Positions 25,878-35,135 are shown, counted from the stretch's first letter. The stretch is 64,000 nucleotides of DNA from Parabacteroides johnsonii DSM 18315 (GCF_025151045.1 NZ_CP102285.1:2232001-2296000), one strand, 5' to 3'. Translations and numbers: made by a program. Notes: generated from the sequence alone by a model not told the origin.

Positions 25878-26328
25878 AGGAATCATTGCCGTACTGACTT
25901 GTTCCCTATTCTTTTCCTGCGAAAACCCAGCCTTGTACGACCAGTACCAGGCGATCAACAATATCACGTGGGAAAAGGATAAGGAATACTATTTTACCTT
26001 CGAGGTGAAAGATATATCCGTTCCTTACGACCTGACACTGGAAGTAAGGAACAACAACCTGTACCCTTATCAGAACTTATGGCTTTTCTGTAGTGAAGAG
26101 CAGCCGATCGGCCCACTTCGCCGGGATACCATTGAATGTATACTTGCCGACGAATTCGGCAAATGGCACGGGCATGGCATTTCCTTATATCAAAGCAGCT
26201 TTCCCATCCATTCGCAATATAAGTTTCCGTATGCTGGACAATATACGTTCAGTTTCCGACAGGGAATGCGCGACGATGCTCTGAAAGGAATACAGGAAAT
26301 CGGTTTCTCGGTCCGCCCCTCCCATTGA
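25792..26328 (+). CDS. gldH: Gliding-motility-type lipoprotein GldH
   Basis: A 178-residue lipoprotein. A hydrophobic segment GIIAVLTCSLFF ends in a lipobox-like SLFFSC, with Cys at about residue 43 and mature sequence starting CENPALYDQYQ. The ensuing beta-rich domain (WEKDKEYYFTFEV, YPYQNLWLFC, DEFGKWHGHGIS, QYTFSFRQGM) is the GldH pattern. In gliding Bacteroidetes GldH is needed for motility. Non-motile gut species keep it, so another envelope role is likely. The only in-frame ATG lies 86 bp inside ricT and gives an unusually long basic n-region of about 28 residues before the hydrophobic core, so a non-ATG start nearer 25870 is possible. Translational coupling to ricT is likely. Confidence 0.82.
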   Translation: MTNLSNKLSLLPNRTPNRKTSRTQSRKLKGIIAVLTCSLFFSCENPALYDQYQAINNITWEKDKEYYFTFEVKDISVPYDLTLEVRNNNLYPYQNLWLFCSEEQPIGPLRRDTIECILADEFGKWHGHGISLYQSSFPIHSQYKFPYAGQYTFSFRQGMRDDALKGIQEIGFSVRPSH

Positions 26329-26366
26329 CGGCCCCTTCATCCGCCCCGAGCACGAGCATTCGCTTG

Positions 26367-27812
26367 CTACCGTTCCCTTCTGGAGGCATCCAGACGAAGG
26401 AAGATAAAGAGCAAGATCGTGAATCCCCAAAGGGAAGAACCGCCGTAGCTAAAGAAAGGCAATGGAATACCGATCACAGGTGTAAGCCCCGTCACCATCC
26501 CGATATTAATAGCCAGATGGAAGAAAAAGATAGAAGCGACACTGTAGCCATACACCCGGTTGAAAGTAGAGCTTTGCCGCTCTGCCAACACGATCAGCCG
26601 CAGGATCAGAAACCCGAACAACAACAGGACTATCGAGGCTCCGATGAACCCCTGCTCTTCACCTACCGTACAAAAGATAAAGTCGGTATCCTGCTCAGGA
26701 ACATACTTCAACTTGGTCTGCGTACCGTTCAGAAAGCCTTTTCCGGTGAGTCCACCCGAACCGATCGCAATCTTCGACTGGTTCACATTATAGCCGGCAC
26801 CGCTCGGATCGTCTTCCAATCCCAATGAAACCTTGATGCGTATCTGTTGGTGCGGTTCCAAGATATCGGTAAACACATAATCCACCGAATACATAAAAGC
26901 CAGTGATCCCAATGCAAAAACAGCGATCAGCACATAATGCCATACCCAGTTGCGGATAGAAAGGAAAATCAGATAGCAGACTACCAGCAAAACCAATCCG
27001 ATCGATATCAGGGAATAATCGACCGGCATAAAGAATGAGGCAGCATATCCCCCTAAACAGGCAATCCCCACAGCACCTAATATCGCCTGTATCGCACGGG
27101 TATCTTTCTTTTCTATTTGTATCAGGATAACCGTGATCAACAAGATCAAAGAAGATACAAGCAACTCTCCCACTGCCGTAGCTCCCGCCGTCACATCCGA
27201 GAACTTCATGCTGGTGACAAAAAAGACAACCGCACAGACTCCCGACAGAAGAATATATCCCGACATCCCCTCCCGGTATAACATCAGGAAGAAAGCCAGG
27301 TAAACCAACGCCGAACCTGTCTCTTGCTGCAATAGAATGCAAATCATCGGCAGGAATATAAGCGACAAGACGAGTATGAAATTTTTAGGTACAGTCAACT
27401 TGAAACCATACGTATTCATCAGCTTCGCGACAGCAAGTGCCGTCGCAAACTTGGCGAACTCAGCCGGTTGCAACCTGACAGGTCCCAAAACGAGCCACGA
27501 ATGGGAACCTTTTATGTTCGGAGCCAGAAAGATCGTAGCAATCAGCAACACGATGACACCGGCATATATCAGATAGGCGAAAACATCAAAAAACTCACTC
27601 TCCAGCATCAGGATCACAAAGATCAACCCTACCGATAACCCCATCCACATCAACTGCGAACCAGGACGCCCCGACGGGTCGAACAGCCCCACGTTATCGA
27701 ATTCATAACTGGCACCGCAGATACTAAACCAACCGGCGACGACCAAAACTACATAAAGAATGATCGTCAACCAGTCAACCGTCTTCCATATTTCTGTCTT
27801 CCTATAACTCAC
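26367..27812 (-). CDS. rodA: Rod-shape peptidoglycan polymerase RodA
   Basis: A 481-residue SEDS-family glycosyltransferase that polymerises peptidoglycan during elongation together with PBP2. About ten transmembrane segments are visible. Family signatures include PDLSD-type charged loops, the GSHSWLVLGPVRLQPAEFAKFA stretch containing the conserved Gln-Pro-Ala-Glu-Phe, and the C-terminal LPFFSYGGSSL motif. The larger than usual central region (about 200-330) is common in Bacteroidetes RodA. I start it at the GTG at 27810-27812 (VSYRKTEIWKTVDW), which overlaps the mrdA stop by 11 bp; an ATG 39 nt further upstream is possible but adds non-conserved residues. Last gene of the mre-mrd operon, convergent with gldH 38 bp away. 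Confidence 0.9.
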   Translation of the reverse strand: MSYRKTEIWKTVDWLTIILYVVLVVAGWFSICGASYEFDNVGLFDPSGRPGSQLMWMGLSVGLIFVILMLESEFFDVFAYLIYAGVIVLLIATIFLAPNIKGSHSWLVLGPVRLQPAEFAKFATALAVAKLMNTYGFKLTVPKNFILVLSLIFLPMICILLQQETGSALVYLAFFLMLYREGMSGYILLSGVCAVVFFVTSMKFSDVTAGATAVGELLVSSLILLITVILIQIEKKDTRAIQAILGAVGIACLGGYAASFFMPVDYSLISIGLVLLVVCYLIFLSIRNWVWHYVLIAVFALGSLAFMYSVDYVFTDILEPHQQIRIKVSLGLEDDPSGAGYNVNQSKIAIGSGGLTGKGFLNGTQTKLKYVPEQDTDFIFCTVGEEQGFIGASIVLLLFGFLILRLIVLAERQSSTFNRVYGYSVASIFFFHLAINIGMVTGLTPVIGIPLPFFSYGGSSLWGFTILLFIFLRLDASRRER

Positions 27813-29679
27813 GATTCGGTAAAGATAAAACGTTTGGCGATACAACCGCATTTGACATTGTCTCTTCCAGCAACTTGTTCTCTTCCGAGATCTCGCCTTT
27901 CAGATACTTCTCCATCATCAACTTGCCGATCGGCACACCGTAAGTCGCACCAAAACCACCATTCTCCACATATACGCAAATGGCCACCTTCGGATTCCGA
28001 TAAGGAGCAAAACCGATAAAAGCCGAGTGATCTTTCCCATGCGGATTCTCAGCTGTACCAGTCTTGCCGCAGACCTCAATATCCGGAATAGCCACCCCTC
28101 GGCAAGTGCCACCTATAACGGCATTCCGCATACCTTCAGCAACGATTTCATAATTTTCGCGATTCACCATCGTGTACCGTTTATCCGTGTAAAGGGAATC
28201 CAACGGGGTGTCCTGCACCTCCTTCACGACATGCGGAGTAATAAAATATCCCCGGTTAGCGATGGTCGCCGCCAGATTACAAATCTGCAATGGCGTAGCC
28301 AACACTTCACCCTGCCCGATCGCAATGGAGATGACAGTACTGGAGCTCCAACGTTTACCATGATATTTGTCATAATATTCACTGTTCGGCAAAAAACCTC
28401 TATTTTCCCCAGGCAGGTCAATGCCCAACTTATAGCCGTATCCCATAGACACCAGGTAGTTCTTCCAGACTTCAAACGCCTCTCCCACGCTCGGATAACG
28501 CCGGCGGCTATCGATCATATCCCGCAACCCCCAACAAAAAAAAGAGTTACAGGAAGTAGCCAGCGCATAGGTCACATTTAGAGGAGATGCATGGCCATGA
28601 CAGGCCGGTTTGCCATTTCGGGCTCCTGTATATCCATGTGCACAAGTGTACATAGTTTCAGTCGTAATCACTCCTTCTTGAAGGAAAGTCAACGCCTGTG
28701 TCGGCTTGAATGTCGATCCTGGCGGATAACGTCCCATGATGGCACGATCCAACAAAGGCTTGTCTGAATTTTTCGAAAGCATGATATGATTCTTTCCCCG
28801 CTGACGGCCGACTAACAAGTTTGGGTCGTAAGAAGGCGAAGAAACCATGCACAGTACCTCTCCCGTTTCCGGCTCGATCATGACAATGCTGCCTCTCTTG
28901 TTCTGCATCAGCTTCTCACCCAAAGCTTGCAAATCCATATCAATCGAAAGCGTCAGGTTCTTACCGGACACGGGAGCCACATCGTGACGGCCTTCTTCAT
29001 ACCTTCCTTTTATACGTCCATGCGCATCACGCAACAAGATCTCCACTCCTTTCACACCACGTAAAGCCTCTTCGTAAGACAATTCCACGCCTGAACGTCC
29101 GGCATTATCTCCCTGCACATAATAGGGATCTTTTTCGATATCCCCCCGGTTAACCTCCCCGATATTACCCAACAGATGGGCTCCATAAGGATATTCATAT
29201 TCCCGGATCGTACGGTTCTGAATATAAAAACCGGGAAATTTATACAACTTTTCCTGCAAAACGCCGCATTCCTGTGCGGAGAGGTGATTCATAAACACCT
29301 GCGGGACATAGGATGAATATCCAGGATTCAATCGCCTGTTCTTAATTTCGGCTATACGTTTTACAAACAATTCTTTTGTAATACCAAGGATATTGCAGAA
29401 ATCAAGTGTATCGAACGGTTGAATCTCACGCATGATCAGCATGACTTCATAAGAAGGCTGGTTATAGACCAGCAATTTCCCGTTGCGGTCATAAATGATC
29501 CCTCTGGAAGGGATCAGTGTCTTTTTCTGAAACGCATTGCTGTCCGCCCATGCTTTATAGTCGCTATCCACCACTTGCAGGAAGAATAGACGAATGATAA
29601 AGATGAGAACCAGCAGAACGACGGCGCCACCAATCACGAAACGCCTGTTCTCAAGAGTATACTTCGTATTAATCTCCAC
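27802..29679 (-). CDS. mrdA: Penicillin-binding protein 2 (transpeptidase)
   Basis: A 625-residue class B PBP that cross-links peptidoglycan in the elongasome with RodA and MreBCD. A short cytoplasmic end, a transmembrane helix at about 14-34, and a dimerisation/pedestal region beginning SRGIIYDRNGKLLVYN lead into the transpeptidase domain. This has the active-site Ser-x-x-Lys in PPGSTFKPTQ, the SxN motif SCNSF, and the KTG box CGKTGTAENP. It overlaps mreD by 11 bp and rodA by 11 bp, which indicates tight translational coupling. It is a beta-lactam target in the family (mecillinam class). Confidence 0.95.
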   Translation of the reverse strand: MEINTKYTLENRRFVIGGAVVLLVLIFIIRLFFLQVVDSDYKAWADSNAFQKKTLIPSRGIIYDRNGKLLVYNQPSYEVMLIMREIQPFDTLDFCNILGITKELFVKRIAEIKNRRLNPGYSSYVPQVFMNHLSAQECGVLQEKLYKFPGFYIQNRTIREYEYPYGAHLLGNIGEVNRGDIEKDPYYVQGDNAGRSGVELSYEEALRGVKGVEILLRDAHGRIKGRYEEGRHDVAPVSGKNLTLSIDMDLQALGEKLMQNKRGSIVMIEPETGEVLCMVSSPSYDPNLLVGRQRGKNHIMLSKNSDKPLLDRAIMGRYPPGSTFKPTQALTFLQEGVITTETMYTCAHGYTGARNGKPACHGHASPLNVTYALATSCNSFFCWGLRDMIDSRRRYPSVGEAFEVWKNYLVSMGYGYKLGIDLPGENRGFLPNSEYYDKYHGKRWSSSTVISIAIGQGEVLATPLQICNLAATIANRGYFITPHVVKEVQDTPLDSLYTDKRYTMVNRENYEIVAEGMRNAVIGGTCRGVAIPDIEVCGKTGTAENPHGKDHSAFIGFAPYRNPKVAICVYVENGGFGATYGVPIGKLMMEKYLKGEISEENKLLEETMSNAVVSPNVLSLPNREL

Positions 29680-30187
29680 TTTTCTGGGACTCTATATTGA
29701 ATGCTTCTATTGTACAAATTAACAAGGTTGTCGTCAGCACACTCGCCGCGATGCGGATCGCCAGGAACAACGGATCGAATAATGTCAACGACTCAATTAA
29801 AAACAACGCCACATGATGAATCACGACAAACAACAGCGTGTAGCGGAAGAAACCGCCATATCCGAACGTTTTGTAAGAAGGGTTAATCCCTTCCGGCAAG
29901 TCTTTCCCCATCAACAACTGAATCAACGGGTGACGGATAAAACCGGCCAGCGTACAGGCAAACGCATGCATTCCGGGCGTATTTGAAAAGATATCGATCA
30001 CCAACCCAATCAGAAAAGAGAAAAACACCACATTCGTCCGTGAACTCCCCACAGGCATTTTCAGTATGAAATAAAGATACAAAAACGGCGTGGCCACACG
30101 CAGGAAATGGATATTGTTCAGAATCAAGACCTGGACCAACACCAGCACCACAAAATAGATGAAGCCCCGCAGTATATTGTTAATCAT
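29669..30187 (-). CDS. mreD: Rod shape-determining protein MreD
   Basis: A 172-residue inner-membrane protein with about five hydrophobic segments and no soluble domain, the normal MreD architecture. Sequence identity in this family is low. The call rests on the topology (IYFVVLVLVQVLILNNIHF opening, FLIGLVIDIFSNTPGMHAFACTLAGF central helix pair) and on its place between mreC and mrdA, overlapping both by 8-11 bp. MreD helps couple the MreB filament to the peptidoglycan synthases. Confidence 0.9.
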   Translation of the reverse strand: MINNILRGFIYFVVLVLVQVLILNNIHFLRVATPFLYLYFILKMPVGSSRTNVVFFSFLIGLVIDIFSNTPGMHAFACTLAGFIRHPLIQLLMGKDLPEGINPSYKTFGYGGFFRYTLLFVVIHHVALFLIESLTLFDPLFLAIRIAASVLTTTLLICTIEAFNIESQKSGD

Positions 30188-31034
30188 TCTTTTTCGCCTC
30201 CCGTTCTGTATTTTTTTGCTCCGCCTGACGGTAGTTCTTTATGATACGCACATTGTTCAAGGCCTGAAAATCAGTAGCCAGTTCCACTTCAAGCGAATAG
30301 AAGTTATCATCATGCTGTTTCTCGAAATTCACGACTTTACCCACAACAACCCCAGACGGAAAAATAGCAGAATAACCGCTCGTCACGATCGTATCTCCTT
30401 TCTCAAACTCCACGTGACGCGGCAATTCGTCCAAATTGGCAAAACGCGCATTACGCCCGTTCCAGCTCAACGTTCCGAAATAGCTACTTCCCAACACTTT
30501 ACAACTCAGTTTGAACTTTGGGTTCAACAGAGGGATTACAACGGAAAAATGGTCGGAAACCGTCGACACGATTCCTACGACCCCCCGTTCGGACACAACT
30601 CCCATGTCCGGCTCAACTCCATCCTTACGACCTTTGTTCACCGTGATATAATTGGATAAATGCGTAACACTGTTATTCACGACATCCGCCGTCACAAAAC
30701 TATATGGAAACTGTTCGGTCGAGTCGGATGCAAAACCGGCAAACAAAGCAGTGTCGGCCCGCATCATCTCCAACTGGTCCTGCAATTCGAGCAACTCCAT
30801 CTCAAGTTGCCCGTTACGCTCCAAGAGCTCCCGGTTTATGTCACGCAGGTTCAGGTAGGAAGTCACAAAGCCGGAGACAGAAGCAATATGTCCGGTTATC
30901 ACATTTGCCGAACTGAACATGATGTTCCGTTGATACGCACTATTACGATAAATCAGCGTCAACGATATGATCTCAAGCAAAATGAATAAGAACCAATGCC
31001 TCTTTCTGACTAAAAAATCCAGGAGTTTATGCAT
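30180..31034 (-). CDS. mreC: Rod shape-determining protein MreC
   Basis: A 284-residue protein with one N-terminal transmembrane helix (about 12-30, RHWFLFILLEIISLTLIY), a heptad-rich coiled coil at about 60-92 (NRELLERNGQLEMELLELQ), and two beta-barrel domains at about 110-260. These include VNKGRKDGVEPDMGVVSERGVVGIV and the conserved GDTIVTSGYSAIFPSGVVVGKV. MreC sits in the periplasm as a scaffold that activates PBP2. The charged C-terminal tail is short. It follows mreB after a repeat hairpin of about 95 bp and overlaps mreD by 8 bp. Confidence 0.93.
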   Translation of the reverse strand: MHKLLDFLVRKRHWFLFILLEIISLTLIYRNSAYQRNIMFSSANVITGHIASVSGFVTSYLNLRDINRELLERNGQLEMELLELQDQLEMMRADTALFAGFASDSTEQFPYSFVTADVVNNSVTHLSNYITVNKGRKDGVEPDMGVVSERGVVGIVSTVSDHFSVVIPLLNPKFKLSCKVLGSSYFGTLSWNGRNARFANLDELPRHVEFEKGDTIVTSGYSAIFPSGVVVGKVVNFEKQHDDNFYSLEVELATDFQALNNVRIIKNYRQAEQKNTEREAKKND

Positions 31035-31037
31035 AAT

Positions 31038-31131
31038 CAGTTGAAAATTGAAAGTTGAAAGTTGAAAGTTGAATATTCAGCAAGTGTACCACTCATTTAC
31101 TTTCAACTCTCGACTCTCAACTTTCAACTTG
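31038..31131. repeat. Inverted pair of heptamer tandem repeats (GTTGAAA type) between mreB and mreC
   Basis: The left arm has four tandem near-copies of GTTGAAA and the right arm the complements TTTCAAC/TCTCAAC. They are separated by about 30 nt and fill the whole gap between two operon genes. Confidence 0.75.
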
Positions 31132-31134
31132 TAT

Positions 31135-32154
31135 TTACCGGATAAGGAAATTAAATTTGTCGATATTCTTCAACGCAATCCCCGTACCTCTTGCTACTGC
31201 ATGCAAAGGATCGTCTGCCACATGGAATTCAATCCCCATCTTGTCACGCAAACGTTTGTCGATACCACGCAGCAAAGCGCCACCACCAGCCAGATAGATA
31301 CCGTTTTTCACAATATCGGCATACAATTCAGGAGGCGTCTGTTCCAAAGCGCTCAGAACGGCTGCTTCAATCTTGGAGATCGACTTATCCAGACAATGTG
31401 CGATCTCCTGGTAGGAAACAGGCACCTTCATCGGTAGAGCCGTCATCTGGTTCGGACCGCATACTTCAAAATCTTCGGGAGCATCTTCGAGGATACTCAA
31501 AGCAGAGCCGACATTGATCTTGATACGTTCCGCCATACGTTCGCTGACACGTATATTATGCTGGCGACGCATATATTCCACGATATCGTTCGTCAGGTCG
31601 TCTCCTGCCATCTTGATAGACTTATTGGAAACGATACCACCCAGCGAAATCACCGCGATCTCGGTCGTACCGCCCCCTATATCGACAATCATGTTTCCTT
31701 CGGGCGCAAGCACATCCATGCCGACCCCGATAGCAGCAGCCATCGGTTCGAAAACCATATACACTTCACGGCCACCGGCATGTTCGGCAGAGTCGCGTAC
31801 GGCACGGATTTCTACTTCCGTACTACCCGACGGGATACCGATCACCATGCGGAGCGAAGGCGCGAACCAGCGTTTGCGTCCGCTGGCCATTTTAATCAGT
31901 CCACGCATCATCTGCTCGGCAGCGTAGAAGTCAGCAATGACACCTTCGCGAAGCGGACGGATCGTACGAATATTCGGATTGGTCTTTTCGTACATCTCAC
32001 GTGCCTGGCGTCCTACCGCCAGCACCTTTTCCGAACGAGCATCCAAAGCGATCACGGAAGGCTCATCCACTACCATCTTATCGTTGCAGGTAATAATGGT
32101 ATTGGCAGTCCCCAGGTCCATTGCCAATTCTTGTGTGAAAGAAAATAATCCCAT
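31135..32154 (-). CDS. mreB: Rod shape-determining actin homologue MreB
   Basis: A 339-residue actin-fold protein that forms membrane-bound filaments directing lateral wall synthesis. Nucleotide-site motifs are visible: phosphate-1 (AMDLGTANTII), connect-1 and phosphate-2 (VDIGGGTTEIAVISLGGIV), and the adenosine motif (IYLAGGGALLRGID). The N-terminal LFSFTQELAMDLG matches the family start. First gene of the mreBCD-mrdA-rodA run. The gap to purH upstream is taken up by another tandem-repeat pair, so mreB may be cotranscribed with purH or have its own promoter. Confidence 0.97.
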   Translation of the reverse strand: MGLFSFTQELAMDLGTANTIITCNDKMVVDEPSVIALDARSEKVLAVGRQAREMYEKTNPNIRTIRPLREGVIADFYAAEQMMRGLIKMASGRKRWFAPSLRMVIGIPSGSTEVEIRAVRDSAEHAGGREVYMVFEPMAAAIGVGMDVLAPEGNMIVDIGGGTTEIAVISLGGIVSNKSIKMAGDDLTNDIVEYMRRQHNIRVSERMAERIKINVGSALSILEDAPEDFEVCGPNQMTALPMKVPVSYQEIAHCLDKSISKIEAAVLSALEQTPPELYADIVKNGIYLAGGGALLRGIDKRLRDKMGIEFHVADDPLHAVARGTGIALKNIDKFNFLIR

Positions 32155-32160
32155 TTTTTT

Positions 32161-32258
32161 GATTTCTGATTTATCATTTATGATTTATAACCTATAAACT
32201 TATGATTCACAAACAGACCGAAACCCCAATCAACTATAAATCATAAATCATAAATATT
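32161..32258. repeat. Inverted pair of heptamer tandem repeats (ATTTATG type) between purH and mreB
   Basis: The left arm has GATTTCTGATTTATCATTTATGATTT and the right arm CTATAAATCATAAATCATAAAT, with about 45 nt between. The motif is the same as at 13450-13510, showing that one heptamer type can recur at different loci. Confidence 0.7.
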
Positions 32259-32262
32259 TCAA

Positions 32263-33786
32263 TTAGTGTTTAAAGTGACGAATACCCGTCTTAACCATAG
32301 ACAAACCATGTTCGTTGCAATAATCGACAGACAGCTTGTCGTTAATAGAACCTCCCGGCTGGATAACGGCACTGATACCGGCCTTGTCGGCAATTTCCAC
32401 GCAGTCGGCAAAAGGGAAAAACGCATCCGAAGCCATAACGGCACCATTCAGGTCGAAATTAAATGAAGTTGCCTTCTCAATAGCTTGTTTCAGAGAGTCC
32501 ACACGCGAAGTCTGTCCAATACCGCTTGCACAAAGTTGTTTGTTCTTCACCAGCGTGATAGCGTTAGACTTACTGTTCTTCACGATCTTGTTGGCGAACA
32601 ACAGATCTTCTACTTCCGAAGCCGTCGGTTTCTTTTCCGTCATCGGTTCCAAATCAGCTTCCCCCTGAATACTAAGGTCTTTTTCCTGCATCAGCACGCC
32701 GTTCAACAATGAACGGAACTGCATCGGACAAGTCTTGCATTCCTTGCGGACCAATATGATACGATTTTTCTTTTGTTTCAATACTTCAAGGGCATCAGCA
32801 TCATAAGCCGGAGCGATAATCACTTCGAAGAAAATCTTATTGATCTCTTCCGCCACTTCCTTGTTTACAGTCGTGTTCGTGATCAGGATTCCCCCGAAAG
32901 CAGACACCGGATCGCCGGCCAAAGCATCTTTCCATGCTTCCACCACGTTACCGCGGGATGCGATACCACAGGCATTGTTATGTTTCAGAATAGCGAACGT
33001 CAGTTCGTCGAACTCGTCAATTAGGTTTACAGCAGAGTCGATGTCAAGCAAATTGTTGTAAGAGATTTCCTTACCATGCAACTGGTCGAACATATTATCG
33101 AACTTGCCATAGAACTTAGCAGCCTGGTGCGGGTTTTCACCATAGCGCAGGTGCATCGGATCATCTACGGTAGCACGAAAATGAGAACCTTGGCGATCGT
33201 CGAAGTAATTGAAGATTGCAGAATCGTAGCCAGAAGAAACAGCAAACGCTTCTTTGGCAAACCATTTACGGTCTTCGATAGAAGTTTCCGCACCTTTTTC
33301 GTTCAGTAATTGCATCAACGGCTGATACTGAGCTTTGGATGCTACGATCACAACATCTTTGAAGTTCTTTGCAGCGGCACGGATAAGAGAAATACCGCCT
33401 ATATCTATTTTTTCAATAATTGCCTGCTCTTCCGCATCGGAAGCGACTGTTTCCTCGAACGGATACAGGTCGACAATCACCAAGTCTATTTCAGGAATTT
33501 CATATTGGGCGATCTGTGCCTGGTCGCCTTCGTTGTCACGACGGTTCAAAATGCCGCCGAACACTTTCGGGTGAAGTGTCTTCACACGTCCGCCCAGGAT
33601 AGAAGGATAGCCGGTCAGGTCCTCTACCGCATCACACGGGAGTCCCAACTCTTCTATAAACTTCTGAGTACCACCTGTCGACACAAAACTAACACCTTCA
33701 CGGTGGAGCTTCTTTAAAATTTCATCTAATCCATCTTTATGGTATACTGATACCAATGCACGTTTAATACGTTTTGTTGCAGCCAT
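32263..33786 (-). CDS. purH: Bifunctional AICAR transformylase/IMP cyclohydrolase
   Basis: A 507-residue enzyme performing the last two steps of de novo IMP synthesis. The N-terminal MGS-like cyclohydrolase domain (~1-190) shows FVSTGGTQKFIEELG, GYPSILGGRVKTLHPKVFGGIL and DIGGISLIRAAAKN. The AICARFT domain (~200-507) shows LRYGENPHQAAKFYG, the Lys-His pair in LKHNNACGIA, and the C-terminal VIQPGGSINDK. The complete length and all motifs indicate an active enzyme. It has its own promoter box at 33819 and is followed by mreB across a repeat. Confidence 0.97.
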   Translation of the reverse strand: MAATKRIKRALVSVYHKDGLDEILKKLHREGVSFVSTGGTQKFIEELGLPCDAVEDLTGYPSILGGRVKTLHPKVFGGILNRRDNEGDQAQIAQYEIPEIDLVIVDLYPFEETVASDAEEQAIIEKIDIGGISLIRAAAKNFKDVVIVASKAQYQPLMQLLNEKGAETSIEDRKWFAKEAFAVSSGYDSAIFNYFDDRQGSHFRATVDDPMHLRYGENPHQAAKFYGKFDNMFDQLHGKEISYNNLLDIDSAVNLIDEFDELTFAILKHNNACGIASRGNVVEAWKDALAGDPVSAFGGILITNTTVNKEVAEEINKIFFEVIIAPAYDADALEVLKQKKNRIILVRKECKTCPMQFRSLLNGVLMQEKDLSIQGEADLEPMTEKKPTASEVEDLLFANKIVKNSKSNAITLVKNKQLCASGIGQTSRVDSLKQAIEKATSFNFDLNGAVMASDAFFPFADCVEIADKAGISAVIQPGGSINDKLSVDYCNEHGLSMVKTGIRHFKH

Positions 33787-33818
33787 CTTCGTTGGGTTTA
33801 TTTTAATGTTTTAGAGCA

Positions 33819-33826
33819 CAAAAGTA
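33819..33826 (-). promoter_or_regulatory. Predicted -7 box for purH
   Basis: Reads TACTTTTG on the minus strand, 33 nt upstream of the purH ATG. Confidence 0.55.
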
Positions 33827-33903
33827 GGGATTTATTTTCAATATGTATATAAGGTATGATAATAATTTCCTATCACCAACTATTAAAGAGTGCTACATAA
33901 AGC

Positions 33904-33943
33904 GAAAAACCCGGCCGTCCGCAAACTTGCGAAACAGCCGGGA
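33904..33943 (-). terminator. Intrinsic terminator of the sigma-factor cluster
   Basis: On the minus strand a two-part stem (CCCGGC/GCCGGG outside, CGCAA/TTGCG inside) is followed by TTTTTCGC. It lies just beyond the stop of the 62-aa gene. Confidence 0.8.
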
Positions 33944-33948
33944 GCAAA

Positions 33949-34137
33949 TTACTTATCCTGAGACGTTTTCAATGACTCTTCGATAATCTTGTCATTTTCG
34001 TCTGCATCTTCAATCGTTTCATCCAATTTTGTCACATCATGAGTCGTGTAATCATCGGACAAAACCGGACGCGGAGTAAGGATTTCATCCTCCAATTCGG
34101 AACTTTCGTCCCACAAAGTGTTCATTATTCCAGCCAT
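33949..34137 (-). CDS. Small acidic hypothetical protein (62 aa)
   Basis: A 62-residue, strongly acidic protein starting MAGIMNTLWDESSELEDE and ending KIIEESLKTSQDK, with no signal peptide and no Cys or membrane segment. I start it at 34137. A longer frame from 34227 would overlap the upstream barrel gene and adds an uncharacteristic basic stretch. It is the last gene of the sigma-factor cluster and is followed at once by a strong terminator, which supports its reality. Function unknown; acidic small proteins of this kind may be protein-binding. Confidence 0.6.
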   Translation of the reverse strand: MAGIMNTLWDESSELEDEILTPRPVLSDDYTTHDVTKLDETIEDADENDKIIEESLKTSQDK

Positions 34138-34223
34138 AATTATCTGTGTTTTATTTGTTAATATGGAGATAGAACAAGCAGGAAGCCTAAATTGTTGAAT
34201 CCGAACACGCCAAGTCTTTCTTT

Positions 34224-35135
34224 TCATATATGCAGTTGTAATCCCAGCGAAACAGGGTGAACTTTCGGACCTTTATCTTTTTCAAACAAACCGAAAGGAG
34301 AATATTTGGCATAGAAACCGATACAACCGACACCTGCCTGAAAAAGAAAATCCATGGTTACCGGACGAAGGTTCATGCCCCGGTCCATCTTCTTCTTACG
34401 TTTTTCACCATCCGCATCATGATAGACGATTTTGGAAGAAGAAATAGTTTTGATCACACCTACGACACCACCAGAGACAAAGAAACGCGGAGATTTGCGA
34501 CGATGCTTCGGCGACTGCCATTCAAGCAGGACCGGAATCGTCAGGCTGGTGATATTCAATTTACTGGCATTATAGACGATACCATCGGGAGCAGGAATCA
34601 ACTGCGTCACACCGTCCACCTCCTGGAAATGTGCATTCATATCCAACCGATAACGACTCCAGCGCATACCGGCACCGGTCACAACCGCCCATCTATGACG
34701 GGAGAAAGGGAAACTGAACTCCATAAAATTCAAATTATACTCCAACGAACTACCACTACGGAGCGAAACACCATCCACATCATTAACCCCTTCACTACCT
34801 GAAAGGTTGGCAAACCCCATGCCGAAGCCGGCCCAGTGCGGATCGAAGTCTTTGTCCCAAGAAGGGATCGGGATGTTGATCGACTTGATATGCTTGCGTC
34901 GCTCGTAACTCTGTCCGTCCCGGTAATGTCCCTCAAAAATCATTTCACTGTCTATAGAATCGCCTTCTTCGGTCAGTTCATACACCTTCACCTTCATCCG
35001 TTCACCGTTGTCCTTCACTACGATACGTTTGTTTTCCAACCGAATAACCGTATCGGTCGACATCGGTTCGACATCTGCAGCCAGCAATCCGATAGCAGGA
35101 AAGCATGCGGCTATGATTAGTAAAAATCTTTTCAT
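34224..35135 (-). CDS. Predicted outer-membrane beta-barrel protein (PorT-like)
   Basis: A 303-residue protein with a signal peptide (MKRFLLIIAACFPAIGLLAA). A short periplasmic N-terminal part (about 20-90) with charged strands is followed by about eight amphipathic strands from residue 100 to the end (WAGFGMGFANL, LEYNLNFMEFSFPF, WAVVTGAGMRWSRYRLDM, FFVSGGVVGVI, DFLFQAGVGCIGFYAKYSPF, VSLGLQLHI). The pattern matches the PorT/OmpW-like barrels common in Bacteroidetes. It has no enzyme motif. Its place behind an ECF sigma factor and anti-sigma pair suggests an envelope-stress or surface-assembly role, but that is inference. Confidence 0.7.
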   Translation of the reverse strand: MKRFLLIIAACFPAIGLLAADVEPMSTDTVIRLENKRIVVKDNGERMKVKVYELTEEGDSIDSEMIFEGHYRDGQSYERRKHIKSINIPIPSWDKDFDPHWAGFGMGFANLSGSEGVNDVDGVSLRSGSSLEYNLNFMEFSFPFSRHRWAVVTGAGMRWSRYRLDMNAHFQEVDGVTQLIPAPDGIVYNASKLNITSLTIPVLLEWQSPKHRRKSPRFFVSGGVVGVIKTISSSKIVYHDADGEKRKKKMDRGMNLRPVTMDFLFQAGVGCIGFYAKYSPFGLFEKDKGPKVHPVSLGLQLHI

